DNA of 64,000 nucleotides, from positions 30,918,826-30,982,825 of the forward strand of contig OY726561.1 of the NCBI GenBank assembly GCA_963383645.1, read 5' to 3'. Source of the DNA: Muscardinus avellanarius (Eukaryota; Chordata; Mammalia; Rodentia; Gliridae). Shown piece by piece: positions 45,201 through 57,007 of this stretch (position 1 is the stretch's first letter; each line of letters begins with the position of its first letter). Both the position numbers and the translations under genes were made by a program. The notes under the pieces were generated by a model. It was not told the origin of the DNA. It searched no databases and was given only the letters and a program-made list of their open reading frames with translations.

Positions 45201-45686
45201 AACTTTTTTCTATGAATACTGACAAAATCTACCCATAGCAAAAGTTTCATTTAATCACTCAAAATGAATTAAATTAAAAATAAATGACTCTGGTTTATTT
45301 TTTCTCTCTTGCTTGTTGATTTTTTTAATTTTCTATAATCATTGATAATATATCTTAATACTCTATTTTCATCCTGCATCATTTTAATTTACAAATTTTC
45401 TCTGGTTTCAAGGGCATGGGGAATTCATCTTACACTCCATATCTTATGACCAATTTATGTACAGTTCCTAACGTCCTCTTTTTTCCTTTAGCTTCCATTC
45501 AGAGGATTAAGTCCTAATATTTACTTATTCTACTGAAGGATGCTGGCACTTCAAGGATCACAGTCATACTAAAGAGTCTACTTCTAATATTACTTCAGCT
45601 CTAGACCATCCATCAACTATGTTAAATTTTAATACTCAAGAGGATTTCCCACCTTCTAAAGAAATAGATAATTATAGTAGTCTCAA
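45201..45686. other. unique sequence, nothing recognised
   Basis: No gene or clear repeat. Confidence 0.5.
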
Positions 45687-45693
45687 GAGGAAG

Positions 45694-45762
<69 letters not shown>

Positions 45763-45976
45763 GCATGTTTGCATGTTTGCATGTCGGGGGATAGAACCCA
45801 GGGGCATTCAACCTCAGAGCTACAACCCCTGCCCTATTTTTTATTCTTTATTTTGAAATACGGTATCACCGAATTATGAAGGGCCTCACTAAGTAACCTA
45901 GGCTGTCCACGAACTGAGATCCTCCAGTCTCAGCCTCCCGATGCTGGGATTACATGCATGCATCACCAGGCCCAGC
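45694..45976 (-). mobile_element. B1-dID SINE with (TA)n-poly(T) tail
   Basis: On the plus strand a TA run (45694-45744), poly(T) (45745-45762) and three TTTGCATG units precede GGGGATAGAACCCAGGGGCA. The long-form middle and a head reading ATTACATGCATGCATCACCA follow. AGGAAG.TATAT flanks at 45689 and 45977 suggest one insertion that includes the TA run as its tail. Confidence 0.9.
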
Positions 45977-46510
45977 AGGAAGCTATATTTCTTAAATAGC
46001 ATATGCAATGCTTTCTATTTTCCATGTGTTCTGTATAGGACACATTACATGTGAAAAATATGAAAGGACCAAATGGGAAGAATGAACAAGACCTCTGTAC
46101 AGTACATCTATGATGTTAGTGAGGAATTTTTCCAAGCCAGAACTTTTTTCGTTTATAATATTCATAAATTGGTGAGTTGGTCTTCTATTTCCTACATGTG
46201 AGCTCACAACAGTAACTTTTCAACAGCTGTGAGGCAGTAAATGAAATATTGACTGAGTTTCTTGTCATTTAATTAGCAGCGATTTCAATGCTTTCCAAAT
46301 GCCAGAAAAGGCACAGGGTATAATTCAATTATATCCTTTCTTGTAATTTGAGAATGTAAGGCTACAATTCAGAAATTAACTGGAACACAGAGAGGTTAAT
46401 GAAGGTTTTGAAAACTAATTAGTAAACAAATATCATGCTATGTCTAAGTATTCAGTTTCTTGTTTACCACTTCTCCTCTACAATTCTTGTTAAAATTCAA
46501 TATTAAATGT
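45977..46510. other. unique sequence with possible MIR
   Basis: 46380-46440 (AACTGGAACACAGAGAGGTT AATGAAGG, in two parts) has MIR-like wording. The remainder is unrecognised. Confidence 0.35.
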
Positions 46511-46523
46511 TTTATGACTTTTT

Positions 46524-46726
46524 CTGGGCATGGTGGCACACACTAGTAATCCCACTACTTGGGAGGCTGAGTCAGGAGGATCACAGGTTCACAGGTAGCT
46601 TAAGCTTCTTAAGTCAGGCCCTCTGCGACTTAAAGAGACCCTGATTCAAAATAAAAAATAAAAAAATACGGCTGAGAGTATAGCTTAGAAACCCCTGGGT
46701 TCAATTCCTAGTACCTCAAAAACAAA
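46524..46726 (+). mobile_element. B1-dID SINE, long form with 13-bp target duplication
   Basis: CTGGGCATGGTGGCACACAC to the ID-like tail GAGAGTATAGCTTAGAAACC (internal part lost). TTTATGACTTTTT flanks it at 46511-46523 and 46727-46739 exactly. Confidence 0.95.
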
Positions 46727-46739
46727 TTTATGACTTTTT

Positions 46740-47240
46740 AATCCAATTTTAGTTTATAATTCTTGCATGGCCACTTTGTAATCCTTATTGAATTTAAGCA
46801 TTTTTAAGTGCCTAGTCGTGTTTAGGAAGTAGTCTACAATAATGTAATTTGCTACAAGCTTTGTAAAATCTATTTATTCCCTGTTGTAGGCATTATTTTC
46901 CCACTCAACTAAGAAGGGATTGTTTTGAGTAATGATATTAGGGATGCTAAATACTAGAATAAATATTAAATTTATTTTTCCAATCAGTCTTAACTTCTAT
47001 ATAAATCTTCTAATGGTTCCTATGTTATCTCTATTTTTATGCCAACAAACTATATGTATTTATTAAAGTTGATGATTCATCAGCCAAAAGCTTAATTTCA
47101 TTTTTACTGCATTTGAACTTTCTGAATTAACAAGATAAATAAAATTAATAGCCCTAAAATTCTTATTTTCATATTTACTTGTAAAACTAGGCCTGTGACC
47201 CAGTGTTTATTCTCAAGAGTTGGTAGAAAGTGAGAAAAGA
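46740..47240. other. unique AT-rich sequence
   Basis: No feature recognised. Confidence 0.5.
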
Positions 47241-47440
47241 GCTAGGCGTGGTGCCACACGCTTGTAATTCCAGCATTTAAGAGGCTGAGACAGGAGGATT
47301 GCACTTTACAGACAGCCTCAGCTACTTAGTGAGGCCCTCTGCAACTCAGTGAGATCTTGTTTCAAAATAAAGAATAAAAAATAGGGCTGGGGGTGTAGCT
47401 CAGAGTTAGAATGCCCTGAGTTCTCTCCCCAGTACCATGA

Positions 47441-47508
<68 letters not shown>
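47241..47508 (+). mobile_element. B1-dID SINE with (GAAA)n tail
   Basis: GAGCTAGGCGTGGTGCCACA, CAGCTACTTAGTGAGGCCCT and GGGCTGGGGGTGTAGCTCAG are clear. The tail at 47439-47508 is a pure GAAA microsatellite ending in GA. Confidence 0.95.
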
Positions 47509-47579
47509 CAAAGTTATTTTTCAATATCAGAAAGAGGCATATGATAAAATATTCATATTCCAATTTCTGACAGTCTATC

Positions 47580-48640
47580 ATGTCAGTTATTCAAAGAAGC
47601 ATACATATTTCTAGGCATGCATCTATACAGGCTTCTATCAAAACATCTGGAATCATTCTTTCCCATTTACACTTCTTGAACATACCCAATCTATTATCAT
47701 ATCCTGTTGCTTTTAATGATAAAATCTATTGGAAATCACTGTTCCACTTCACTTTGTCTTTATGGCCAGGCTGTAATCAAATCTGCTATTATTTCTCTGC
47801 AGGAATTTCATTAGCCTCTTAAGTGACCTTTCCACATATATTCTTGAAATTGTAAAATCCATTCTTCACCCAATAACTAGGCTGTGCTATTAAAAACACA
47901 AATCATGTCATATTAACCACCTGCTAAATGTCACCAAAATTTTACCATTACATAGGGATCACAATCCCAAAACTCTACCAATCTCAATCCATTTCTTACT
48001 ATTAAGCAACTGTTGTATCTATGTTTATGCCTGGATTCCTTGATATGATTTTTTAAAAATTTTGTTGGTGATACTGAGAATTGAACCCAGGGACATTCTA
48101 CCACTAAGCTATACTCACAGTCCTATGTTATATTTTAGTTTGAAACTGAGTCTTACTAAATTACTGAGTATGACCTTGAATTTGAGATCATCCTGGCTCA
48201 GCCTTCCAAGCACTGGAATTACAGGCATGCACCACCATATATGGCTCCTTGACTTTTTTTTGCATCCTTAATTATACCAAGGTTTTGTTGTTATTTGCTC
48301 TTTTAAATCTCAGGAGTCATGCCGCTTCATTCATTGTAATCTTCCTTCTATTGATTTAACTATTTCTCATACTTGGAATCTTAAGTTTTGTTTCCTTAGG
48401 GAATTCTTCCTAGACTACCAAAAGCTAAGATGATTTCCCAACTATTCTTATTCCTATTTTGGCGGACTGGTTTTATGGTACTGATACATATGATCTCTTC
48501 ATGTGCAATTTTTTATTATCCATAATAGAATCTGTGGCTCCAACTTCTAAATTCCCGCTTGGCTTTAATCATATCCAGTTTACACAAGGACTAGCACAGT
48601 ATATGTTGGATTTTCTCAATGTAAATTTTTAAAAATGATC
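47580..48640 (+). mobile_element. L2 remnant split by a SINE
   Basis: ATTAAAAACACAAATCATGT, CACCTGCTAAATGTCACCAA, CAATCCCAAAACTCTACC (left part), then after the SINE GCATCCTTAATTATACC, CCGCTTCATTCATTGTAATC and ACTAGCACAGTATATGTTGG (right part) read as one decayed L2 3' half. Confidence 0.6.
48055..48247 (-). mobile_element. old B1-dID SINE inserted in L2
   Basis: GAGAATTGAACCCAGGGACA, CTTACTAAATTACTGAGTAT and ATTACAGGCATGCACCACCA. An imperfect TCCTTGATAT/TCCTTGACTT pair flanks it (48038, 48246). Confidence 0.85.
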
Positions 48641-49124
48641 TATCAATTTTTATAAAATTTAAATATACTTAGTATATGGTTATTTGGGGGAATAAAGGTA
48701 TTTTTAAATAAACGTAAAATTGGGGATTCCTTGACATAATTAATAATTTACAGGTGCACATCTTCAATAACATCTTCCCCACTTTATAAATAACTAAACA
48801 CTATACTAATACTATGTGAAATTTTAGTAGATAGCTTGCCAATAATACAAAGCTAAATAAATTAGAAATTATTGCAGGCAGGAGGAAGACCACCGTGATG
48901 AATTTCCAACAGAATCTCAGAAGTGAAAAGTTGAGATAGATATTTATAGTGTGGAGCTGAAGACTTGAATGGCTTCAGCCATTCAAGTGGGTTTTGTAAG
49001 ATAGTTAAAAAATTTATGACATAACAGTTTAGGATTGGTGGACATTACAAAGCAAAGGTTTTGGACAGAGAATTTTATTAAGTAAATTGTTTACAATAAT
49101 TGAACTGTTTACCCAGGTGAGCAG
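48641..49124. other. unique AT-rich sequence
   Basis: A short palindromic phrase (TTGAATGGCTTCAGCCATTC near 48967) can form a hairpin. Nothing else is recognised. Confidence 0.45.
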
Positions 49125-49202
49125 AACGCTGCCTCTGACAAATATAACAGTAGGAATTGCCTTAACGCTGCCTCTGACAAATATAACAGTAGGAATTGCC
49201 TT
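49125..49202. repeat. perfect 39-bp tandem duplication
   Basis: AACGCTGCCTCTGACAAATA...GGAATTGCCTT occurs at 49125-49163 and 49164-49202 with no mismatch. The identity implies a very recent duplication or an assembly artefact. Confidence 0.97.
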
Positions 49203-50139
49203 AAGCAGAGAGAAAAAATATTTATTATTTTACAGTGTTGCCATTCCCAGAAAAAACTTTTTTTTGCTACGCCCAATTAAGACATGTTGACGCAGGTGAA
49301 TCCAATTATTAGTGCTATTTGCCATGTCATATTTGATAAGGGTGGTTACAGTACTTGTATATAATAATATTTCATAATAGAAAATTATAAGATCTTTTGC
49401 AAGAGAAACAAAGAAGAACCAACAATTCAAAATATATCAAACTAAGAAACAAGAATAAGAGAGAGAAAATATTTGCTAACTGGGGTTTCTAATTTAGGCC
49501 AAATATCTCAAAGGATATTTGAAAATATTGCTTCTAAGAGAGTTTCAAGATATTATGCTAGAATTTTACTTCAAATATATTGGAAAACACTGAATTAAAT
49601 AATGTTAAACAGAATCCCCAGATAGTACAGAGCCTTTAATATGTTAAAAGTTATACTGTTACAATTCCATAAAGGGAATTCCAAAAAAACTGCCACATTT
49701 ATTTGACCGGTGTACTCTTCTTGCATTGTGGAAGAACTCCTGGGAACACTGAATAATTGAGCCAACCTTACAAAATGCTGTTACAATTCAAAATAATTAT
49801 ATAATATTGAGAACTTATATGTTTAGACTGCTTTTAGTTTTAAACTGTGTATAAGAAACCTATAACATGAATATTTGAAATCATCTCAGAACATGAATGA
49901 TGTTTTATAAAGATTACTTGAAAATCAAATTGAATACCTAATTGAGCAACAAATGGGAGATCTAGTTTTGAATGGCCTTTCTATTTTTCACATTTATTAT
50001 GCACTGAAATGGACTGAGATTAGATCTGTATATATTTGATTCTTTTTATTATAGCGCAGGAAACATACAAGTTGAGATGAAATTCTCAAGTAGAGCAATC
50101 ATAGTTTTAGGGAAAAGTTGCCGGTACATAAAGAGGTTA
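49203..50139. other. unique AT-rich sequence
   Basis: No gene or repeat family recognised. Confidence 0.5.
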
Positions 50140-50390
50140 ATACTGGCTTTGCATGTAGCAGAAGTTGGGTTTGGGTATGTTTTCATAATATTTACTATAG
50201 AACCCATCTGATATATGGAGCTCTGCTTTTCATGGACCCCAGTCTTGTACAAGTTAACATCTCTGACCTTCAATTTACTATTGTAGAAAATGAAAACCTA
50301 ATATACCAAAGCTCAAAGAATAGAATTAGTTATCTGGTGAAGCACTTAAAACAGTGTTGTGCCAATTCTAATAAAAATGCCAAATATAAT
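50140..50390 (-). mobile_element. MIR SINE remnant
   Basis: GTTAACATCTCTGACCTTCA, TTGTAGAAAATGAAAACCTA and GAAGCACTTAAAACAGTGTT follow antisense MIR order ('aacctctctgagcctcagtttcctcatctgtaaaatgg...aagcgcttagaacagtgcc'). A 122-codon frame across it is accidental. Confidence 0.6.
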
Positions 50391-51825
50391 GACCAAAAAC
50401 AGAGAAATTCTAAAACAAAAAAATTTTCCTTTAACTTCTATCCATTTATTCAGCAACAACAAAAAATAAATCCACTACCAACCTGAGTGAAGCAATAGTT
50501 GTTGATAATATTACCATCATGTAAACATATTCCATCAAGTCTTTGATGTTAAGAAATTATACTGTATGTTAATTCCAAAGCTTGACTTTAAAATTAAAAA
50601 GTAAATATAAACATTAATTCTTAAAATTCACCTGAATGGTTACCGCTATGTAAATCCCCAGTACTTTTAGGTGATAAGGCGTTCAGGTGCCTAGCCTGCT
50701 GTAGCTGTGGCTGCCTTTAGAGCTGATTCTTTCTGGCCTGATTGTCACAGAGCCCAATATAATGACTGAAGAATGGAGTTCTTATCAGTGGCATTCACTC
50801 CACCCCCGCAGCCCTTTGATTAAGGTGCTGAGGTATAAATACCATCTATAATTGTATTCCTGCTACTGAAGAGAGATGACCAAATTTGTCATCAAGCTGC
50901 AAGCGTTATTAACCAGAGTTGGACACATAATTTCCAATACCACAGTTAAAAGAGAAATCTACCTTCAGCTAGTTGAGGAAGAGTGTGAGAAGTCATGAAA
51001 CAGGAGAGGAAAGTGCTAGGCAGGAGATGAGGTGGCTTTCTTTACCAGGGAACAGCTGAACATCTAGGCAAAAAGAAGGGAAAAAAGAGCACATTTATGT
51101 CCTCGGTGAAATTAATATAAATCTCCCGTTTTACCCAGATGGTATGATTTCACAATTTGCATTTTATAACACTTGGTTTGGTGGTAAAATGGTCAATTTC
51201 TGTACCAGATCATACTTGTAAATTCTCTAGCAAAGTGTCATATTTTTCATGTAAATACTTCCAAAGCAAAACTTATTTTTAGCATCAACTATAGGAAAAA
51301 AGTCATGAGCATCTTCTTTTGGAGTCCCTTATATAACTGTTTTCTACAAGAACTGCAAAAGAAAAAGAAATGAAAAGAAACAGTCGAAGATGTGCATAAA
51401 GATTTAGCTAAGGTGATTGAATTAGCTGTTAAAGTCCTCAGTGGGTGCTTGGAAAGTTTGTCTTGGGTTTAAATTGCAATGATTCAAAGATGCTTCTGGT
51501 TGTTGATATTTCATTCATCATGAAAATGTTTATTGAGTGTCATCTATAATGGCAGACAGTATTTATATACCCTGGTGGAAAGGCACTGAGCATCATGAAG
51601 ATAATGTTTTATGTGAAAGTCAGGAAAAAAGCAAATAAAACAATGCCATGCTATTTCCAACAAGAAATACGTTATGGGGATTGAGAACAAGAGAAATGTG
51701 ACTTATGGTGCTTTTATAAAAGGTGATAAAATGTTGCTGATATAGTGACATTAAACAGACCTGAAATAAGTAAATGGTGAGGTTATGAGATATTGCCCAT
51801 GTTTTAATATGGAATATAATAATTG
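50391..51825. other. unique block, possible regulatory element 50640-50880
   Basis: 50640-50880 is less AT-rich than its surroundings. It contains CACCCCCGCAGCCCTTTGAT (TCF/LEF-like core) and a TATA-like GGTATAAATACC at 50831. 51515-51610 resembles a common ancient repeat. No gene is seen. Confidence 0.35.
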
Positions 51826-51835
51826 GAAAATAGAT

Positions 51836-52047
51836 CTTTTTTTTTTTTTTTGGTGGTACTGGGGTTCCTGGAAGCCCTTCTACCTCCGGTATACACTCCC
51901 ACGGGCTACACTCCCAGACCTATTTTTTAACATTTTTATGTGGAAACAGAGTCTCTTAAGCCAGCGAGGCTGGCTCTGAACCAGCGCGATCCTCCTGTCT
52001 CCACCTCCCAAGCGCGGGGATTACAAGCGTGCGCCACCACGCCCGGC
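51836..52047 (-). mobile_element. B1-dID SINE, short-form, with target duplication
   Basis: Poly(T), GGTACTGGGGTTCCTGGAAG, TAAGCCAGCGAGGCTGGCTC and a CpG-rich head (AGCGCGGGGATTACAAGCGT). GAAAATAGAT flanks it at 51826-51835 and 52048-52057. About 18 bp near 51887-51910 (ACTCCCACGGGCTACACTCC) is an internal duplication. Confidence 0.96.
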
Positions 52048-52057
52048 GAAAATAGAT

Positions 52058-52373
52058 ATTTTAAAGTGAGATATCCCATCCCCAATATTATTTATAGAGT
52101 GAGTATGAATGATTTGGGGCATTCTGGGATTATAAGGATTGTTTTTGACAATCATGCCTAGCAGTGGAATCAAGAGGGTGCATTGTTTCCGGCTGATCAA
52201 CCGGGCTTATTAAATGCTACTCAGTTAAAGGAGGATTAACAGTTCTAGGGGAAAAAAAGCACTTTTAAAAATTAAGACTATTATGGTATTAATGTGTAAT
52301 AAATATGAATATTTGATTAATTAATATTACACCAGTGTTTTTCAGAGAAACAATACCTATATGATACATGCAT

Positions 52374-52374
<1 letters not shown>
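52058..52374. other. unique sequence, nothing recognised
   Basis: No feature recognised. Confidence 0.5.
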
Positions 52375-52408
<34 letters not shown>

Positions 52409-52409
52409 A
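52375..52409. repeat. (CA)n microsatellite
   Basis: CA run of about 30 bp with one CG interruption. Confidence 0.95.
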
Positions 52410-53200
52410 CACGTGAAAAGGTTGAGTATTTTTTAAGGAACTGGCTCACAGAGTTGTGGGAGCTAACAAGTCAAGTCATCTGTAGGGCAGGGTAAAAACT
52501 GAGACAGGATTTGCTGTATATACACATAAATGATGTGAGCTAAATGTAATGAGTAATATCTGAGGTCAGACCTAGTTGCTATATATAAAAGCCATGAGTA
52601 GCCATGCCACTGTCATCTGAGAGGACAGAAGAAAGGTTCTGAAAATTCCTTGTTGAGTCCCTTATAGAACCAAGTCATGATTAGCATATATGAGTTAAAT
52701 ATTATATGGTATCTATTTTATTTTGTATACAAAAATAAATGTGAGATAGCAAATTTGTTCCAAAATATGAAACCTATCTCAGTGTGCAATAAATTTATTT
52801 TGAGTAGGAAGTAGTTTGAATAAATTTCCAGTAACTTATATGCCTTACTCTCAGGAGAACACTTAATGTCAAAGAGGAATCAACATATTTCTAGAAAAAA
52901 TTATAGACAATATAAAAATTATTAAAGAGAAATAGTACACTCTCAGATATAATGCAATGCGATATGATATTCAATATATAAATCATTAATTTTAATCTAA
53001 AACCATCGGTAAAACTAATTGGTAATTAGTTTTATAGATAGTCTTCCAGAGATTCATCTTAGGTAGCAGGTTTTTTTTTTTTTTCCATTTTAGCTCTTTG
53101 GCTTTTTAACTTTGGTTACCAGTTTCTAACTAGAGTGCAATGAATATGAGAAGCAAGATATGGTAGGTCCTTTGGTTTATGGTTTCTAAATATAAATAAT
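52410..53200. other. unique AT-rich sequence
   Basis: A poly(T) run lies near 53071-53084. No gene or repeat family recognised. Confidence 0.5.
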
Positions 53201-53209
53201 AGGTATATA

Positions 53210-53401
53210 TCCTCCAGGCATGGTGGTGCACACTTACAATCCTATCTACCTGGGTAGTTGACACAGGAGAATCACAAGTTTAAGACCACCTTGGGCAACA
53301 TAGCAGGACCATGTCTCAAAAGAAAAAAGCAAAGAAAAGGGGCTAGGAATATAGATTATTGGTAGACCACCTCCCCTTATGAGCTCAAAAAATAATAAAA
53401 G
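53210..53401 (+). mobile_element. B1-like SINE with ID-like tail, distinct wording
   Basis: CCAGGCATGGTGGTGCACAC and GACCACCTTGGGCAACATAG lack the CAGCTACTTAGTGAGG section and read more like an original B1/7SL monomer. GGGGCTAGGAATATAGATTA is the ID-like part. AGGTATATA flanks it at 53201-53209 and 53402-53410. Confidence 0.85.
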
Positions 53402-53410
53402 AGGTATATA

Positions 53411-53885
53411 GTTTCTATCAGCTTCTTATAAAACATTGCAATTGAATGATTATACATGCCCTCAAATGTGTAGATTAATTGTATTGAATAACAATTAATT
53501 GTTATTGAATAGCATCTTAAGTGAATAACCAGAAAAAGTATTTGATTTCTTGTCTATATGATTAATAAGCTTTAACAGTAACTTTTTATTCCAATTTTAT
53601 AATTTGGTAATGTGCAGAATATTTTCAGTTTGTAAATTCAATGTCAGGGACTTAGGGAATCTGCTTACCCTACCCAGTAGTTGCCGAAAGGAATTACATT
53701 AGATTTGTATTTTATGGATGCATTATAAAAGGTAAATTAGAGGGGCTAGAATCAGAAATGCCTGCAATGAATTTAAGCAAGATGAGATGTTAGAGAAAAG
53801 AGTATAGTCCTGTTGATGCAGCTATTTGATGATGACTTTATTATAGCAGTAGCTACATGACCCCTTGTGCTAAAATCTTATAGAG
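53411..53885. other. unique AT-rich sequence
   Basis: No feature recognised. Confidence 0.5.
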
Positions 53886-54000
53886 CTACCTGGGTGTGGT
53901 GGCACATGGCTGGGACCCTAGTACTTGGGCAGCTGAGTCAGGAGGATTATAGGTTCAAAGCCAGCCTCAGAAACTTAGCAAGTTTATTTTCTTTTTCTTT

Positions 54001-54043
<43 letters not shown>

Positions 54044-54354
54044 GTGGTACTGGGGTTCCTGGAAGCCCTCCTTCCTCCGGGCTACACTCCCAGACCTATT
54101 TTATATTTTTGAAACAGGGTCTCTTACGCCAGCATGGCTGGCTTCGAACCTGCGCGATCCTCCTGTCTCCGCCTCCCAAGCGCGGGGATTACAAGCGTGC
54201 GCCACCACGCCCGGCTAGCAAGTTTATTTTCAAATAAGAAAAAAAGAATAAAAAGGAGGTTGGTGGTGTAAGTTGGAGATAGAATGTCCCTAAGTTCAGT
54301 CCCCAGCAACACACACACACACACACACACGCATGCACGCATGCAGACACACAG
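53886..54354 (+). mobile_element. old B1-dID SINE split by a young SINE, (CA)n tail
   Basis: Left part CTGGGTGTGGTGGCACATGG...CAGCCTCAGAAACTTAGCAA (53888-53991). Right part GGAGGTTGGTGGTGTAAGTT to CAGTCCCCAGCA (54232-54308), followed by a CA-rich tail to 54354. Confidence 0.9.
53992..54215 (-). mobile_element. young short-form B1-dID SINE with 40-T tail
   Basis: An uninterrupted run of 40 T (54003-54042) precedes GGTACTGGGGTTCCTGGAAG. The head is CpG-rich (CGCGGGGATTACAAGCGTGC). TAGCAAGTTTATTTTC flanks it at 53976-53991 and 54216-54231. The long unbroken tail and perfect duplication mark it as the youngest insertion visible here. Confidence 0.97.
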
Positions 54355-55545
54355 AATTTAAGAAATAAAATCCATAATTTGTATAAATGTCAATCAACAA
54401 ACTGGTTTTATATTGTAGTAATTTTTAAATTGTTGCCATTGAGAGTCACTGGGTAAAGAGTACACAGGAGTTCACTTGTGCTATTTCTTAAAACTGCTTG
54501 AGAATCTACAATTGTCTGAATAAAGTTCTTGATTACAACAACAACAACAAAGAACAGGATTTGGTCACTGGTGTGTTCCAGCTGCAAAAGAAAAAGACAC
54601 AAAAAGTTCAGGTTGACATTCAGAGGTAAGGTGACTGGTCAAATGGGAAGCCATCTCAACAAAGCCTGGAAGATCATCTGAATTGCAAGAAGATAAGAAA
54701 AGGACCAGATTTGAGGAAAGATTTTGGGTAAATTGAGTAAATTGGCCTAGAATTAAAGGGGGCAATTGCAACTGTGGATAGTAAGTTGAAATCCGTCAGA
54801 AAAAGTGGTTTCAGCCACAGGACTGTGTTAAGATTGCCTGCTTCTACTTCAGTCTACTCTTTTTAGAGCTCCAGTCCCGTCTGGAAATGAATTAAAATAT
54901 AATCCATGAAGATACGCAAAGGTCATAAAAATGGCATAAAATATTCCTTAGCATTCTCTTTGAATCACCCACTGTACGTAATAAAATTGCCTGTGATGGA
55001 TGGCATTTGCTAGCCTCTGTTCCACCCAAGAGCCTCTTGAAATGAGTTCCCTCTACAAAATTTAATTCTCAAGAATAGGCTCTGAAATTCAGAAGGGCTG
55101 CAAAATTTAAGCTTTAATCAGTGGTCCTGAGTTTCTGAATTCATAACATTTCTCCTTGCTAATACTTTATAATACAAAAATGATTTGAATGTAAAAAGAA
55201 CAAAGATAGATATTGGCTTAAAGATTAATCACAACAGTGGAAGAAGGTTTATAGATTTAAACTTAAGTGTTCAAATAAAAATTACTGAGAATGCTACTTA
55301 ACTCTTTCTTTCTGATTAATAAGATATGTAGAGATTTCTTTTGCAGAGTAAATCCTCATGCAATTATAAGCAACTTCCTGGAATAATAGTACTAATCACT
55401 TTCCCAGATTTATGAATTTTAGAGTAAGATCAACAGTAGTAAAATGAGTCAATAGTAGAATTTATAAAAGGACACATATACAGAAATACATTAAACCAAT
55501 TAGGAAACGTATTAATGTCAGTAAATAATTCATATATTTTTATAA

Positions 55546-55548
<3 letters not shown>
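54355..55548. other. unique sequence, nothing recognised
   Basis: A short (CAA)n lies at 54535-54551. 54360-55140 is slightly less AT-rich but shows no gene or repeat. Confidence 0.45.

Positions 55549-55587
<39 letters not shown>
55549..55587. repeat. (TG)n microsatellite at SINE 3' end
   Basis: A pure TG run abuts the tail side of the following minus-strand SINE. Confidence 0.95.
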
Positions 55588-55590
<3 letters not shown>

Positions 55591-55785
55591 TTGCTTGGGA
55601 TTGATACTAGAGACATTCTACTTTTGAGCTATAACGCCCCAGCCTGATTGTCTTTTTTGAAAAGGGTCTACTAGGTTGATGAGTCTCACTACTTGCTGAG
55701 GCTGTCCTCAAACCTGTGATCCTTCTGTCTCAGCCTTCCAAGTACTAGGATTACAAGCATGAGCTACCACACCTCAATTCTGAAT
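55588..55785 (-). mobile_element. old B1-dID SINE
   Basis: GGGATTGATACTAGAGACAT, TGAGTCTCACTACTTGCTGA and ATTACAAGCATGAGCTACCA in order, diverged throughout. Confidence 0.85.
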
Positions 55786-56694
55786 TGAGAGAGATTAAAA
55801 TATGTGCTTGAAAAGACAGCCTAATTTTTAGTTTATGCCTGTGCCATAATAGAGAAGACTAAGATGTTTTCTCATATTTCAACATTTGGTGTATCTTATT
55901 TACCATCATGGAAAATTTTGGGAAATAATATTTTCCCTATTTTTTCTTATATGTTGATCTGTTGGACTAGAGGGACTTAAAATTGTTATCTTTCATTTTT
56001 TCTTATATTAATATACAACTTTAACAAAGGTTGTTTCTTTGTTTTTAAGATTTTTATCACAATTTAATATTATTTTATTCAGTGTAAATATTTCTGAATT
56101 TCATGGTATCTTCGTAAGATATTATCATGAATTTGACTTGAGTCAAATTTAATATTTTAAGCTCTGTATTTGATATTTTATGTTCATCTCGATGCTTATT
56201 CTAAGTTCTTTATATTTCCTATTATCACTAATCTTTAAATTGCAATAAATTTTTATCCAAGTTTATATTAAAAGGCAACTGTTTTAAAGACATTACTGCT
56301 TTAAAAAGCAAAGTTATCTTTGTATTCTTATAATTTTGAAATCAGCTTCAATGTGAAATTTATTCTGTGAATTATTACCAAAAATAATTTAAGCTTTCAA
56401 CTAACTTTAATATCCTTAAAGGCTGACTTAACTAAAGGGACTATTCCATTAAAAGTTACATATTTGTGTTATAGGTTTCTGTGGTTACTCATCATTTGTA
56501 AATATGCTTTTTTGTTCATAATTCATTATTATTATATCTAAGTTTTTCTTCTAATTGAGCAGCCTTTTCTTCAGTTATTTATATTCATGCATATTTCCAA
56601 AAATTTTACCTTATTTAGCTTAGACTCCTCTTCACTTTTCAATGTATAGTTAAATTCTATTATTATATTCTCTTTTAACAATTACTTTTTATGT
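55786..56694. other. unique AT-rich sequence
   Basis: No gene or repeat recognised in about 0.9 kb. Confidence 0.5.
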
Positions 56695-56868
56695 AAAAAA
56701 GATTGAATCCAGGGGCATTCTACTTCCAAGCTGTAATTCAGCCCTGTTATTTAAAAATATTTTGCAACAAGTTCTCACTAAGTTTTTGAAGCTGTCCTCA
56801 AACCTGCAATCTTCCTGTTTTATCTCCCAAATACTGGGATTACAGACATGCACCACAAAACCTTGCTT
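56695..56868 (-). mobile_element. old B1-dID SINE
   Basis: GATTGAATCCAGGGGCATTC, TTCTCACTAAGTTTTTGAAG and GGATTACAGACATGCACCAC. It has lost part of the middle. A TA-rich low-complexity stretch follows (56870-56922). Confidence 0.85.
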
Positions 56869-57007
56869 AAAAATTAATATATATATATTAATATATTAAA
56901 ATTAATATATATATATATATTACTTTTTATTTTTCTCTCTTTTTAAAACTACCAATGAATTTTTGACTTTAATTGAATATAGACTACAATGTAGGGTTGG
57001 AATTTTT

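Noticed and set aside
50118..50486. 122-codon frame
   Set aside because: It overlaps an antisense MIR and has no domain or splice context.
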